A stretch of DNA of 64,000 nt from Mytilus galloprovincialis (lineage: Eukaryota > Mollusca > Bivalvia > Mytilida > Mytilidae). Within the stretch, counting starts at the first letter, position 1, and each line of letters opens with the position of its first letter. The DNA lies in the NCBI RefSeq assembly GCF_965363235.1, contig NC_134839.1, positions 98,723,743-98,787,742 of the forward strand, read 5' to 3'. Below, in pieces: positions 48,340 to 59,833 of the stretch. Under the pieces are notes generated by a model. That model did no database searches, was not told where the DNA came from, and saw only the letters and a program-made list of their open reading frames with translations. Position numbers and translations under genes: made by a program.

Positions 48340-50300
48340 TTGTCGTTTGAGAAAGGTCCCTGTTCTATGGGCCAAAGGTGTAATTGTACCAGTACCAAAA
48401 TGTTCGTCGTCTGACCCCAGAGATCCTCTTTCATATCGTGGAATAACTTTAGTTCCAGCTACTTACAAGTTGTACTGACTGTCGGTTGCGAGAAAAGCTA
48501 GATGCATCTGATATTATCCATGATGAGCAGAATGGTTTCCGAAAAGATCGTTACACCTCTTGTCTATTACAAGTATAATAGAGTCTAGAAAACTACGTAA
48601 GCAGTCTACATTTGCTGCTTTTATAGACTTTAAAAAGGCATACGATACAATAAATAGAGCATTGTTATTTAGCAAATTAGAGTTACTTGGTGTTAGTTTT
48701 AAAATGACACAGGCATTACGATCTTTGTATAATAATGTTCAGTCTCGTATTAAGTTAAATGGTACTTTATCTGACTGGTTCTCAGTCAATACTGGTTTGA
48801 AACAAGGGTGTATAATTTCACAATTATTGTTTAATTTTTTCATTAATGATTTAATTGCTGTAGTCAAAAGTTAAATGCTGGTATCAGTATAGGTGAAGGA
48901 AAAGCATGTATAATGTTATATGCAGACGATGTAGTTTTCTTAACAGAAAGTGAAATTGAACTACAAATCATTTTGAATACTTTAGAATGTTGGTGTGATA
49001 GAAACATGATAAAGGTTAATCTAGAAAAATCAAAAGTTATGCATTTTAGAACACCTTCCGTGCCATGTACTAATTTTCCTTTTGTTTTTAATGGTAAATA
49101 TGTTGATAAAGTATCAAATTAAACATATTTAGGTTTATTATTAACCGAACATTTGAGTTATGAGGATATGGCAAAAGTAGTTGCCAAATCAACCATTAGG
49201 GCATTAGGGTTATTAATAGCAAAATGTAAAGCTCATGGTGGTTTTCAATATGATGTATTTACAAATCTGTTCAATTCAATTGTATGGTCAATGATTGACT
49301 ATGGTGCCTTTATTTTAGGTACTAAGGAATTTCCATGTATAAACGCTGTTAAACATAAGGCTATGAGATTGTTTTAAGGGAGTGGGTAGATATACCCCTA
49401 ACTTAGCACTTTATGGAGATATGGGATGGAAACCATGTATTGTTAAAAACAATGGTCTTCCATGTTTAGGACATGGTAATGATTTAATAAGATGTCAAAT
49501 TATAGACTTAAGAAGAAAAATTTTCTTTGGAGTAAGAATATCAGTTTTAATAAAGTAAAAAATTGGAACTGTAGAGTCAATACAAAGTTTAAAGAACTTG
49601 ATCTTAATCAGTATTGTAATATTGAATGTATTTTGAGCAAGTCTGTAATGAAAGATACTGAAAACAAACTATTTATTATGTACCAAAATAAATGGCATTC
49701 AAATTTACTATAGCTAATGAAAGCAGTAAATTGCGTACTTACAGGTTATTTAAATCAACTTATTGTACAGAAAAATATTTAAGTATTACTATGCCTGGTA
49801 AATATAGAAGTGCATATGCTAAATTAAGAGCAGGTGTTGCTCCGATTAAAATTGAAACTGGCAGATATGAAGGTATAGATGTAAATGAAAGGTTTTATTT
49901 TAATTATAGAAAAAAATGATGTGAATATAATTGAAGATGAAATAAGTAAAAATGTTTTATTAGAATGCCCAGAATATGCAGATTTGCGAACGATATTTTT
50001 TAACAGTGTATGTAATATAGAAAGTAATTTAATTTAATAATTTAAGTAATGAGGAAAAGTTTTTATTTATGTTTCGTCATGATAGAGTTTGCTATTTTTC
50101 AGCCAAAATCTGCCATGAAGTACTTTTTAAGAGAAAGTGTATTTTATACTCGTAATAGGTACATATAATGTTGTTTGTTTTCATTTTTATAAATATTTTT
50201 AATAGTATGGTGTTTTATGCTAAGATATATTGATATAATTATGTTATTTAGTGCCGTGTGGAGACAGTAGAGTGCCTCCCCGTGCTTAAGGTTTATGCTC
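48340..50300 (+). mobile_element. Decayed LINE-type retrotransposon, RT and C-terminal region
   Basis: The translation runs through 'WAKGVIVPVPK', 'DPLSYRGITLVPATYKLY', 'HDEQNGFRKDR', motif A 'AAFIDFKKAYDTINR' (about 48615-48655), 'NTGLKQGCIISQ' (motif B), 'MLYADDVVFL' (YADD at 48919-48930) and 'EISKNVLLECPEYADLR' near the C-terminus (about 49940-49990), ending around 50157. Frameshifts and stops (for example 48870, 49120, 49375 and 49711) make it inactive. The endonuclease is missing, so the copy is 5'-truncated. The family is a YADD LINE common in aquatic invertebrates; clade not resolved. Confidence 0.8.
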
Positions 50301-50617
50301 TTATATTATACTAGATTATGGAGTGTGTGTCCGTGTGTTCATTACTTTAGGAATATTTATCAAAAAGTAGTATTTTAATATTCAGCCCATTCACCTATTT
50401 AGTCAGACGTCAGTCGCTACCTTGATATACCCTATCTTTTGTTAAATTTGTCGGGCAATTTATGAGAAATAACGTTTGACGTCTTTAGCCGAACAGTTTT
50501 CTCATTTTTACATTATTCAATTAACTGTCTGCTGGTTCAAATTCTGGACGCCAGTCTTTGCTCCTTTCTAATAAAAATTAAAATCCACATACCAAAAAAC
50601 AAATATGAAGCTTAGAA

Positions 50618-51735
50618 ATGGAAAAATATTAGACTAAACTCGTTCAAAGTGTATCTACACGTCTCAAACTTCAAAATGGCTTATCTAAAAATACTACCAT
50701 CGCTAACATTTTTAACAATAAAAATCGTGGTTACCCTTCAATCGATGAGTTTCATGCGAAAAAATTACTTACATGTCCCCGTCTTTCCACCAACAATATG
50801 GTAAGGTCCACGTTTAATGGTCGCACATTTTCTTTAAATTTTGAAACTGATATTACTTGAAAAACAAACAGTATTATTTATTTACTCACATGAAACAAAT
50901 AGGATGCGGTATTCAGTACGTAGGTGAAACTGGACGATATTTATCTAAACGCACGCAAGAACACTTGTATCGTTTTAAAAGACCCAATAAATTCAAAAGT
51001 ATCATTTTCCAACATCTTAAGAAGCACAATCATCCTATTAAATATTTAACAGTTCAACCTTTAGAAGTAGTAAATAAGGAGCCTGGTGAATATCATTCAA
51101 AGTTTGTACGATCACGGAAAATAATTGAATTAAATTGGATTAAAAAATTGCAGACAGTCTAGCCTCTCGGTCTAAATGATAATATCATGGGAATTGGTAA
51201 TATATCAAGAACCGATTCTGTTAACATTTTGGATATAGTTTCTCATGGACGTAGAAAAAATCGCAATCAAAGAAAATTTCGGACCAACCGTACAAATATT
51301 TCGGACCCAATTTCTATTTCAAAAACAACGGCAGACATTATCTGTTATCCAAGCTCTGTTCTTTACCTATAAATAAATTAAATCAAATTTTAGAGGATTG
51401 CAACACAAATTCATATTACAGTCCTAAGTATGAAATCGTTCAAATTATAATGGCATATTGTTATTCTAAACTGTTTCCCAAAATTGATCGACCTGAAGAT
51501 CTTAAAAAACATTTTATTAAAATAAAGTATGTCAATAAAGGTTTTGATTTTGTAAATATTGCCGGTTTTTTTAACGACCATTCTGTTAAAGACCAAATTC
51601 CTGGATATTTTGATAGTACTGATCATGAACTCCATCTTATTTGTTATATTTACAATAAATCTACCCGGAAATATGTGTTTAAATATAGCCATTTGTATTA
51701 AGATATAAATATCATTGAAAATACACCTATGTCAT
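50618..51735 (+). pseudogene. Naiad N1: GIY-YIG endonuclease-like region with in-frame TGA at conserved Cys
   Basis: A DNA-cleaving domain used for insertion. It shows 'YPSIDEFHAKKLLTCPRL', then 'FETDIT' followed by TGA (50858-50860), 'KTNSIIYLLT' followed by TGA (50891-50893), and 'GCGIQYVGETGRYLSKRTQE', where QYVGET is the YIG-equivalent motif and R..R..E the following conserved block; 'HLKKHNHPIKYL' supplies the His pair of the CCHH finger. PLE endonucleases normally have Cys at both TGA positions. Other lesions are a TAG at 50630, a 1-nt deletion near 50900 (relative to N2) and a TAG at about 51160. Downstream is a basic 'RRKNRNQRKF' linker and 'MAYCYSKLFPKIDRP'. The copy is dead, but the TGAs are shared with N2 and the other lesions are not. 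Confidence 0.7.
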
Positions 51736-51744
51736 GTCAATTGG

Positions 51745-52347
51745 ACACGCTTTAATATTATATATGCGCTTGAATATTTACTTGATAACATCTTTGTTCG
51801 CTTTGGAAATTCCGTATATCGTCAAGTTATTGGAATTCCAATGGGGACTAACTGTGTACCACTTATTGCGGACCTGTTTTTGTATTGTTATGAGTTACAA
51901 TATATGATTAAATTAGCAAAGACCCATCGAAACAACATTTGATACAACAAATTTAACAATACTTTTAGATATTTAGATGATATATTGGCTCTCAATAATG
52001 ACGACTTCAGTATGTATACTAAAGAAATTTATCCTGTTGAACTTACTTTAAATAAAGCTAATACTAACAATGACCACTGCCCTTTCCTCGATCTAGATGT
52101 CTATATCATTAACGGGAAGCTTAATACAAAAAAAAAATATGATAAAAAGAGATGATTTTTCATTTCCTATCGTTAATTATCCATTTTTAGATGGTGACGT
52201 TCCCTTGTCAGCATCTTATGGTGTTTATATATCTCAACCTGTACGATTCGCTCGTTTATGTAACAACGTATTAGATTTTAGCGAGAGAAATTTATGTATT
52301 ACTGAAAAATTATTACACCAGGGTTTTCGATATCACAAACTAGTCAA
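51745..52347 (+). pseudogene. Naiad N1: reverse transcriptase palm fragment
   Basis: Contains 'YRQVIGIPMGTNCVPLIADL' (motif B, PMG), 'NNTFRYLDDILALN' (YLDD at 51970-51981), 'NNDHCPFLDLDVYI' and 'ITEKLLHQGFRYHKLV'. The fingers and motif A are absent because of the deletion at about 51735. Frameshifts occur after 'NTKKKYDK'. The missing C-terminus lies at 53682-53951. Confidence 0.75.
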
Positions 52348-53681
52348 TAGTTAACAAAGGTACCAGGATTATAATTTAGTACGCCAGACGCGCGTTTCGT
52401 CTACATAAGACTCATCAGTGACGCTCATATCAAAATATTTATAAAGCCAAACAAGTACATAGAGGATCCAAAATTCCCAAAAGTTGTACGTTTGAAGTGA
52501 GACCGGTGAAACAAACCGGACATAGCTTTATAATATAGTTAATTGCTGCCTTAGTTTGCTATTAATAAATATTGAAATGTGCATTGTTATTAAGTGCAAT
52601 ATCAGTAATTAGTTCAAATGTAATCTTGGGTCAGTCCTAGTTCTATCTTTTTCATTCAAATGACGTCATTTTTCATTTTTTGATGATCTGTTTTACAAAT
52701 TCAAATGACGTCATCATCATTTTTTTGTCATTTTTTACAATTTCAAATATTACGTCACTTGGCGTTGAGGTTTTAACATATTCGGATGTGTCTAGATATT
52801 GTGTTGCAAATGTCTGGTTATGTAATGTATTTCAGTTGTTTCCTGTAATTAGTTAATATTTCAGTTCTATCATGTACAGCTTTTGTTTATTAATTTTATA
52901 AATTTACTGTTTGCAAAAGTATAAATTATTCTAAATGATAAGGATGTTCTGGTAACAAACAGAAAACCCTGGCCGTTTTTGGCACAGCTTTTTTGATCTT
53001 TTGGTCCTCGATGCTGTTCGACTTTGTGCTTGTTTCGGCTTTCAAACTTTTGTATCTGGGCATCACTAGTAGATCTTGTGTGGATAAAATGCACTTCTGG
53101 CGTATTAAAATTTTCAACTTGTTGCCTTTTGTTGGCTGTTGTTCGTGTGTTTCTTTGTCAATTGTATTCTCCAATTTATTTATATTGTAGTCCTGTTGTG
53201 TTGAGTTGTCATCTTAATGTTATATTTCACATGCCTATAAAAGGGGAGGTTTGGCATGCCACAAAACCAGGTTCAACCCGCCATTTTTTTTCTTTAAAAA
53301 TGTCCTGTACCAAGTCAGGAATAGGGCCATTGTTATATTATAGTTCGTTTCTGTATGTGTTACATTTTAACGTTGCGTCGTTTGTTTTCTCTTATTTTTG
53401 AGTGTAAATTCACATTGCGATAAGACGTGTCACGGTACTTGTCTATCCCAAATTCATGTATTTGGTTTTGATGTTATATTTGTTATTCTCGTGGGATTTT
53501 GTCTGTTGCTTGGTCCGTTTCTGTGTGTGTTACATTGTAGTGTTGTGTCGTTGTTCTCCTCTTATATTTAATGCGTTTCCCTCAGTTTTAGTTTGTTACC
53601 CCGATTTTGTTTTTTGTCCATGGATTTATGAGTTTGAACAGTGGTATACTACTGTTACCTTTATTTTGTACCAAATACGGA
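52348..53681. mobile_element. Composite insertion in Naiad N1 with inverted hammerhead repeats
   Basis: N2 runs continuously where N1 has this 1.33-kb block (N2 near 59130). It starts with a minus-strand hammerhead repeat (52355-52500), continues with AT-rich DNA containing three 'aaatgacgtca'-like words (52660-52755), and ends with plus-strand Rpt-B (52925-53670) whose first part is the inverted partner of 52355-52500. An ORF crossing its right end (53607-53951) is a chimera of repeat and Naiad tail. Confidence 0.65.
52381..52424 (-). ncRNA. Type I hammerhead ribozyme motif
   Basis: The complement is identical to 10319-10362 in every core element: CTGATGA, stem II GTCT/AGAC with loop TATGT, GAAA, CGCGCGTC and stem I GCGTCA/TGGCGT. 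Predicted cleavage lies after the C complementary to 52387. The inverted partner at about 53060-53103 is decayed. Confidence 0.75.
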
Positions 53682-53951
53682 CTAATTTTTTTACATCGGT
53701 ATAAGGACATCATTCGTAAATATAGCTTAACATGCAGATTTCTTATACGTTCAGGTATTTCACATCCAATATTTTATGGAAATATTCTTTACAAAGCACA
53801 AAAATGTCAGTATTCACCTCAAAGGCTTACAAAACTTTTAAACAGACTTATTAAGAAGGGATATAGTTACGATACTGTTGTCAGGTCATTGAAGATTGCA
53901 TGTTTTGGCTTTAATATTGATTCACTTATAGGGTCTATGCATCGGAACTAA
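53682..53951 (+). pseudogene. Naiad N1: C-terminal RT extension
   Basis: 'YKDIIRKYSLTCRFLIRSGI', 'NILYKAQKCQYSPQRLTKLL' and 'YDTVVRSLKIACFGFNIDSL', ending in TAA. Nearly identical to N2 59155-59407, with few differences over 250 nt, which shows that the two copies are closely related. Confidence 0.75.
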
Positions 53952-54119
53952 ACACATTTATTTAAAAAAAAAAACAGTTGGCGGCATGACACTGGTTATG
54001 TTCTTCTCATATATTTTATTATAGTATGATACTAAACCCCTAACGGGAGGGATTGCGCCTGATATTCATATGCTGAAGACATAATCTTTCAATCAGTTTA
54101 ATTGAGGTCTGGGGCTGGT

Positions 54120-55223
54120 GTCAGAATTAGAGTTTCGGTGTATTTACTTGGAATTGGTCTTATACCTTGACGACTTGTGATGTCTGGAGCCAAGGCCTGA
54201 AACAATATTCAATGTGAAATAACTTGCACAGGTTTGTCTGTACTCAGAGTAAATTTTGAGGTGAAAATACGGCCATTTTAGGCATAGGGTCCACTTAAGG
54301 TGAATTGTTATTTCTTGTCAGTGCGACAAAACAGGTGAATGTTATAAATAACTATAAAAACAGATAAAATAAGTATACCAATTTTCCGATCAGAAACAAA
54401 GACTTTTCTTTATAAAAAAAACATAATTTATAACTATTTACAATTATAGCATAAAGAAAATATCTGATGAAAAATGAAAACTCTTATTAAATAAAATAAC
54501 TATGAAAATGCTTAACATGAAGATTTTACCAACAGTAAAATAAGTTCTATTTCTCTTCAAAAAGAATAATGCATTAGCAAATTAATAACTTTATCATAAG
54601 TTACTTTTAGGTAATAAAAATCTTTAAACAGAATGCTTTGTTGACTGCTGTACCCCTATTTTTGACATTTTTACCTATTGTGTCTGTTTTTGTTCACGCA
54701 TCGGTGACAATATAAGGGAATTTGATGCGACTGTCATACAAGTGAGAGGTTTAGCTACTTACAAAACCAGGTTCAATCCACCATTTTCTACATAAGAAAA
54801 TGCCTGTACCAAGTCAGGAATATGACAGTTGTTATCCATTCGTTTATGTGTTTAAACGTTTGATTTTTCCATTTGATTGGGGACTTAAAATGCTTTCCTT
54901 TTTGAATTTTCCTTGGAGTTCAGTATTTTTGTGCTTTACCTTTTAAATTATATTTAACAAAATTAAATTAACTTTGCTTACCTGAAACAATATTCAATAA
55001 AACTTGAAATAGTTTTATGTCTTTATTTCCAAAACGCGCATGTAAAAGTGACGCTTTTTGGAGTTTGCGTGAAAACCAAACTAAAGCTATTAAAATTTCT
55101 GTCTAATATTGCAATAAAATATTGAACTAAAAATAATTTGCTAAAAACTTGGAATTTTTCTAATTTTTACTGAAATTAAGAATTTCACAAAAATAATAAA
55201 ATCTGATCAAAATGATACCATGA
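54120..55223. other. Insertion within the Naiad N1 3' UTR, holding an inverted Rpt-A copy
   Basis: The 3' UTR breaks after 'gaggtctggggctgg' and resumes at 'ctggcatgtcagttaactgc' (55223), whereas N2 is continuous (59560-59600). Inside, 54650-54950 is an inverted Rpt-A. No gene was seen. Confidence 0.6.
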
Positions 55224-55499
55224 CACTGGCATGTCAGTTAACTGCTAGTAGTCTGTTGTTACTTATCTATTATTGTCATTTTAATTATTTTCTTTTGTTA
55301 CATCTTCTGACATCGGACTCGGACTTCTCTTAAACTGATTTTTTTTTGTGCGTATTGTTATGCGTTTACTTTTCTACATTGGCTAGATGTATAGGGGAGG
55401 GTTGAAAGGTTGAGATCTCATAAACATGTTTAACCCCGCCGCATGTGACTTACATGTCCCGTCTTTCCACCAACAATACGGTAAGGTCCACATTTAATG

Positions 55500-56332
55500 G
55501 TCCCACATTTTCTTAAAAAATTTGAAACTGATATAACTTGAAAAACAAACAGTATTATTTATTTACTCACATGAAACAAACCGGGATGCGGTATTCAGTA
55601 CGTAGGTGAAACTGGACGGTATTTATCTAAACGCACTCAAGAACATCTGTATCGTTTTAAAAGACCCAATAAATTCAAAAGTATCATTTATCAACACCTT
55701 AAGAAGCACAATCATCCTATTAAATATTTAGCAGTTCAACCTTTGGAAGTAGTAAATAAGCAGTCTGGTGAATCTCATTCAAAGTTTGTACGATCACGGA
55801 AAATAATTGAATTGAATTGGATTAAAAAATTACAGACAGTCTACCCTCTCGGTCTTAATGATAATTTCATGGGAATTGGCAATATATCAAGAACCGATTC
55901 TGTTTACATTTTGGATATTGTTTCTAAAACTGTTCGAAAAAAAAAACGCTCTCATGGTCGTAGAAAAAATCGAAATCAAAGAAAATTTCGGACAAATCAT
56001 ACCAATATTTCGGACCTAAATTCTATTTCAAAAAACAACGGCAGACATTATCTGTTAACAAAGCTCTGTTCATTACCGATTAATACGTTAAATAAAACTT
56101 TAGAGGATTGCAACACAATTTCATATAGCAGTCCTAAGTATGAAATCGTTCAAATTATAATGGCATATTGTTATTCTAAACTGTTTCCTAAAATTGATCG
56201 TCCTGGAGATCATAAAAAACATTTTATTAAAATAAAGTATGTCAATAAAGGTTTTGATTTTGTTAATATTGCTGGTATTTTTAACGACCATTCTGTTAAA
56301 GAACAAATTCCTGGATATTTTGATAATACTGA
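55500..56332 (+). pseudogene. Naiad N2: GIY-YIG endonuclease-like region, open apart from two TGA codons
   Basis: TGA at 55539-55541 and 55572-55574, exactly 33 nt apart as in N1, stand at the two conserved Cys positions upstream of 'GCGIQYVGETGRYLSKRTQE'. Between and after them the frame is open to about 56332, roughly 790 nt with no other stop. It encodes 'HLKKHNHPIKYLAVQPLEVV', 'SKFVRSRKIIELNWIKKLQ', a basic 'KTVRKKKRSHGRRKNRNQRK' linker and 'MAYCYSKLFPKIDRPG'. Upstream of 55530 two small indels break the frame. If UGA is read as selenocysteine, this domain is nearly intact. Confidence 0.7.
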
Positions 56333-57455
56333 GCTTCCTCTCAGTCGGAAACCCGGTTGAAATAGAACAAAAGAATCGAAGCTTTTTGTTAGAGAAGGCG
56401 ATAAATGCTTACTGTAATGTTTACTATAGTGACAATAATTTTAAAAGTTAATAGTAACAAACAAAATTACAATTTTCTTCTCAATTACGAAGTGTTTTAT
56501 TTTAAAAACACCATTTGCATAAGTTTTCAATTTATTTAGTACATAGTTAAGCAGAACAATTAGATATCAAGTCGACGACATGGGTATCTTTCAAGTTGGA
56601 TGTAGAAAATGCATAACCTCCGATTTTTTTTAAAAGTTACCTCGGACGGAAAACATATCCATCTATTAGTTCAGTAATTTTCGTGTCTGCCCTTCCATTA
56701 TGTGACTCAAGAAAAAATTCAAAAAAAAAAGGGTAACAATTGTATCGAAAAGAGAAAATCGAGTGCACCTTTTCATTTTAGGGCGTGTTTGAGTTGATTA
56801 TTTTGTCTTGATATCGTACAAAGCAAGAATATTTCATACATCGTCTCGCTTCAGATTCTATCATTTTTATATATCAAAGCTACAGGTTGACTTTATATCA
56901 TAAAAAAAAATCACAGTGCTAAAAGATGAAATATATGGGTTAAGTGAAATACCTATCTAATGAATCACAAAAACAGAGTAGGTGTGTTCGAATAGCTATT
57001 TTTTTTTTACTGAAAGTACTTGACGACAGTCTTTCAAGTTGGATGATGAAAATGCATATCTTCGAAAAATTATAATTTTTTGTGTGTGAAAACTAGGGTT
57101 TATAGTCTTCAACCACTAAAAAAATCAAGTCTGCCCTTCCACGAAATATTTAATTAGAATTTTTTTAAATGTTTATGAATTTTCGAAAATTCCACCTGAC
57201 AACCGATCAGACAATAGTTTTAAGTTGAATCAATGCAGACAAGATCATAAACTGATGCTCATTAGCTAGTTGATACATTTGCCTTTTAAAAAACAACTGA
57301 CATATAAGGATCGTAATGGTGCAATGTGGATAAATTTATCGGTTTCCGAGAGCAAAATTGGCAGCGCGTCATCCCTACAATGGCTTCCATTTCTACGATT
57401 GTGAAAATGAACTGGCGTAACGGGGAGATAACTTTGACGAAGTAGGATCCTGACT
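56333..57455. other. Insertion in Naiad N2 with a diverged internal direct repeat
   Basis: N1 is continuous here (about 51620). A block 'tctttcaagttggatg..aaaatgcata' occurs twice (56588 and 57030), each followed about 100 nt later by 'gtctgcccttcca' (56682 and 57128), so the insert contains two diverged copies of about 440 bp. No coding capacity was seen. Confidence 0.5.
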
Positions 57456-59407
57456 GCTCTTATTTGTTATATTTACAAGAAATCTACCCGGAAATTTGTG
57501 TTTAATTATAGCCAATTGTGTTAAGATGTTAATATCAGTGAAAATACACCTACTTCATGTAATTGCAGTAATTCCGAATACATTTATGGACCCATTTCCC
57601 ATGTTATAACAGGAGATCTTAACATCGTTCAAGACCGAGAGTTGAAATCATTCCTCAGTAAAGGACCTAAATATCGTCCCTCTTCAACTATTAATTGGAA
57701 TGAGTGTCGTGATATCATCCACGACTCACTCCGTACTTACTGTTTGAAATGGATAAAACGGAAAAAAGCTGACAAAAAAATCTTTGGACTCTTTTTTTTA
57801 ATTCAGTAATAAACATTGTTGATATACGTATTCAACATTTTAAAGAACATTTTACTCTTAACAATAACCACAATAAACCTATTTCTCGTATCAAACATAA
57901 ACTAAAAGAAATAGCCAAGGAATTTGTTTTTGTCCCGGCCGATAAAGCTGCTAATATTATTATTATTGTTTGACGTAAATTTTACATTGAGGTTCTACAA
58001 AAAGAAATCACCAATTCACCAACATTCCAACTGACTCCATTTTCAGAAAACGACATCTGTAACAAACATAAACTTTTAGCTACCGCTTTACAAGCAGAAC
58101 CAAAAACAATGATAGTCCCAACTATGTATTGGCTGCCGAAACTACACAAAACACCTTACAAATACAGATTTATTTCGTCTTCAAGCCATTGTTCCACTAC
58201 TAAATTATATATTCTTCTTACCAGTACACTTGGTACAATCTAAAACCTGATAATAAATTGTTCAAATAAGGCCCTTGAAATAGTGGAATTAATTACTTTT
58301 GGAGTGTCAAAAACTCGTTGGAAGTACTTGATAAATTGCATGCTTATATTGGTGATTTTGAATCTGTTCAAAGTTTTGATTTTTCTACCCTATATACCAC
58401 ATTGCCTCACATTTTCATTAAGAAAAATTCACACACCTAATTAAATGGGCATTTAAAAAGTCAGAATGTGAATATATATGTTCAAACTCTTTTAGGTCAT
58501 TTTTTAGTAGCAGTAAACAAAAAAACTATGTCAATTGGACATGCTTTGATACTATATCTGCCCTTGAATTTTTATAACATAACATTTTTGTTCGCTTTGG
58601 AGATTCCGTATATCGTCAGGTTATCGGAATTCCAATGGGGACTAACTGTGCACCACTTATTGCGGACCTGTTTTTGTATTGCTATGAGTTACAATTAATG
58701 ACAAAAATCAGCAAAGACCCATCGAAACAACATCTGATACACAAATTTAATAATACTTTTAGATATTTGGATGATATTTTAGCTCTCAATAATGACGACT
58801 TCAGTATGTATACTAAAGAAATTTATCCTGTTGAACTTACTTTAAATAAAGCTAATACTAACAATGACCACTGCCCTTTCCTCGTTCTTGATATATATAT
58901 ATATATATCATTAACGGAAAGCTTAATGCTAAAATTTATGATAAAAGAGATGATTTTTCATTTCCTATCGTTAATTATCCATTTTGAGATGGTGACGTTC
59001 CCTTGTTTATATATCTCAACTTGTACGATTAGCTCGTGTATGTAACAATGTTTTAGATTTTAACGAGAGAAATTTATGTATTACTGAAAAAATTATTACA
59101 CCAGGGTTTTCGATATCACAAACTAGTCAAAACATTTACTAAATTTTATCATCGGTATAAGGACATCATTCGTAAATATAGCTTAACATGCAGATTTCTT
59201 ATACGTTCAGGTATTTCACATCCAATATTTTATGGAAATATTCTTTATAAAGCACAAAAATGTCAGTATTCACCTCAGAAGCTAACAAAACCTTTAAATA
59301 GACTTATTAAGAAGGGATATAGTTACGATACTGTTGTCAGGTCATTAAAGATTGCATATTTTGGCGTTAATATTGATTCACTTATAGGGTCTTTGCATCG
59401 GAACTAA
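57456..59407 (+). pseudogene. Naiad N2: CxC linker and reverse transcriptase
   Basis: An RNA-dependent DNA polymerase of the Penelope/telomerase RT group. Seen in order: 'TSCNCSNSEYIY' (CxC motif, about 57547-57582), 'ITGDLNIVQDRELKSFLSKG', 'FVFVPADKAAN', then 'IIIIV' with TGA at 57971-57973 and 'RKFYIEVL', 'PTMYWLPKLHKTPYKYRFIS', motif A 'VQSFDFSTLYTTLPH' (about 58367-58410), motif B 'GIPMGTNCAPLIADL', motif C 'FRYLDDILAL' (YLDD at 58764-58775), and the C-terminus ending at TAA 59405. Frameshifts occur near 57790, 58280, 58430 and 58890, plus a TAA at about 58241, so it is inactive. The TGA at 57971 is where a Cys or Trp codon would be expected. Confidence 0.75.
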
Positions 59408-59833
59408 ACACATTTATTATTAATAAACCAGTTGTTGGCATGACACCGTTTATGTTCTTCTCATATATGTTATGATGGTATGATACTAAACCCCTCACGG
59501 GGAGGATTGTGCGTGATATTCATATGATGAAGACATAATTTTTCAATCAGTTTAATTGAGGTTCGGAGCTGGCATGTCAGTTAACTGCTAGTAGTCTGAT
59601 GTTATTTATGTATTATTGTCATTTTGTTTATTTTCTTTGGTTACATTTTCTGACATCAGACTGGGACTTTTCTTGAACTGAATTTTAATGTGCGTATTGT
59701 TATGCGTTTACTTTTCTGCATTGGCTAGAGGTATAGGGGGAGGGTTGATATCTCACAAACATGTTTAACCCCGCCGCATTTTTGCGCCTGTCCCAAGTCA
59801 GGAGCCTCTGGCCTTTGTTAGTCTTGTATTATT
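59408..59833 (+). other. Naiad N2 3' UTR
   Basis: Shared with N1. It is the place to look for a SECIS element if UGA is decoded. By eye the best AUGA-anchored hairpin (about 59525-59575) lacks a convincing helix and unpaired AA, so none is called. A CCCC/GGGG hairpin lies near 59487-59505. Confidence 0.55.

Larger units (their letters stand above)
50618..55443 (+). mobile_element. Naiad-type Penelope-like element, copy N1 (interrupted, partly deleted)
   Basis: Order: N-terminal region (50618-50857), GIY-YIG endonuclease-like domain (about 50858-51160), basic linker, CxC region (about 51730), RT palm and thumb (51745-52347), a 1.33-kb insertion (52348-53681), C-terminal RT extension to TAA 53949-53951, then 3' UTR 53952-54119 and, after another insertion, 55224-55443. 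About 1 kb of RT fingers is deleted at about 51735. An endonuclease N-terminal to the RT, joined by a CxC linker, is the diagnostic order of the Naiad/Chlamys clade of Penelope-like elements, unlike canonical Penelope with a C-terminal endonuclease. The 3' UTR runs straight into copy N2, as in PLE head-to-tail pseudo-LTR arrangements. Confidence 0.75.
55443..59833 (+). mobile_element. Naiad-type Penelope-like element, copy N2 (5'-truncated)
   Basis: Begins mid-ORF at 'cttacatgtcccgtctttcc', about 150 nt inside the N1 start, joined directly to the N1 3' UTR. Order: endonuclease and linker (55443-56332), an insertion of about 1.1 kb (56333-57455), CxC linker and RT (57456-59407), then the 3' UTR (59408-59833). 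The 3' UTR matches 53952-54119 and 55224-55443. Copies N1 and N2 form a head-to-tail tandem. The 3' UTR may continue at 62540 after a later insertion. Confidence 0.75.

Noticed and set aside
53607..53951. 114-aa ORF on the plus strand
   Set aside because: A chimera of the end of Rpt-B and the Naiad C-terminus across an insertion junction; only the second part is protein-derived.
59525..59575. SECIS-like hairpin in the Naiad 3' UTR starting ATGA
   Set aside because: The helix is short and interrupted, the expected AA is paired in the better fold, and N1 lacks the ATGA; it needs a SECIS-specific search.
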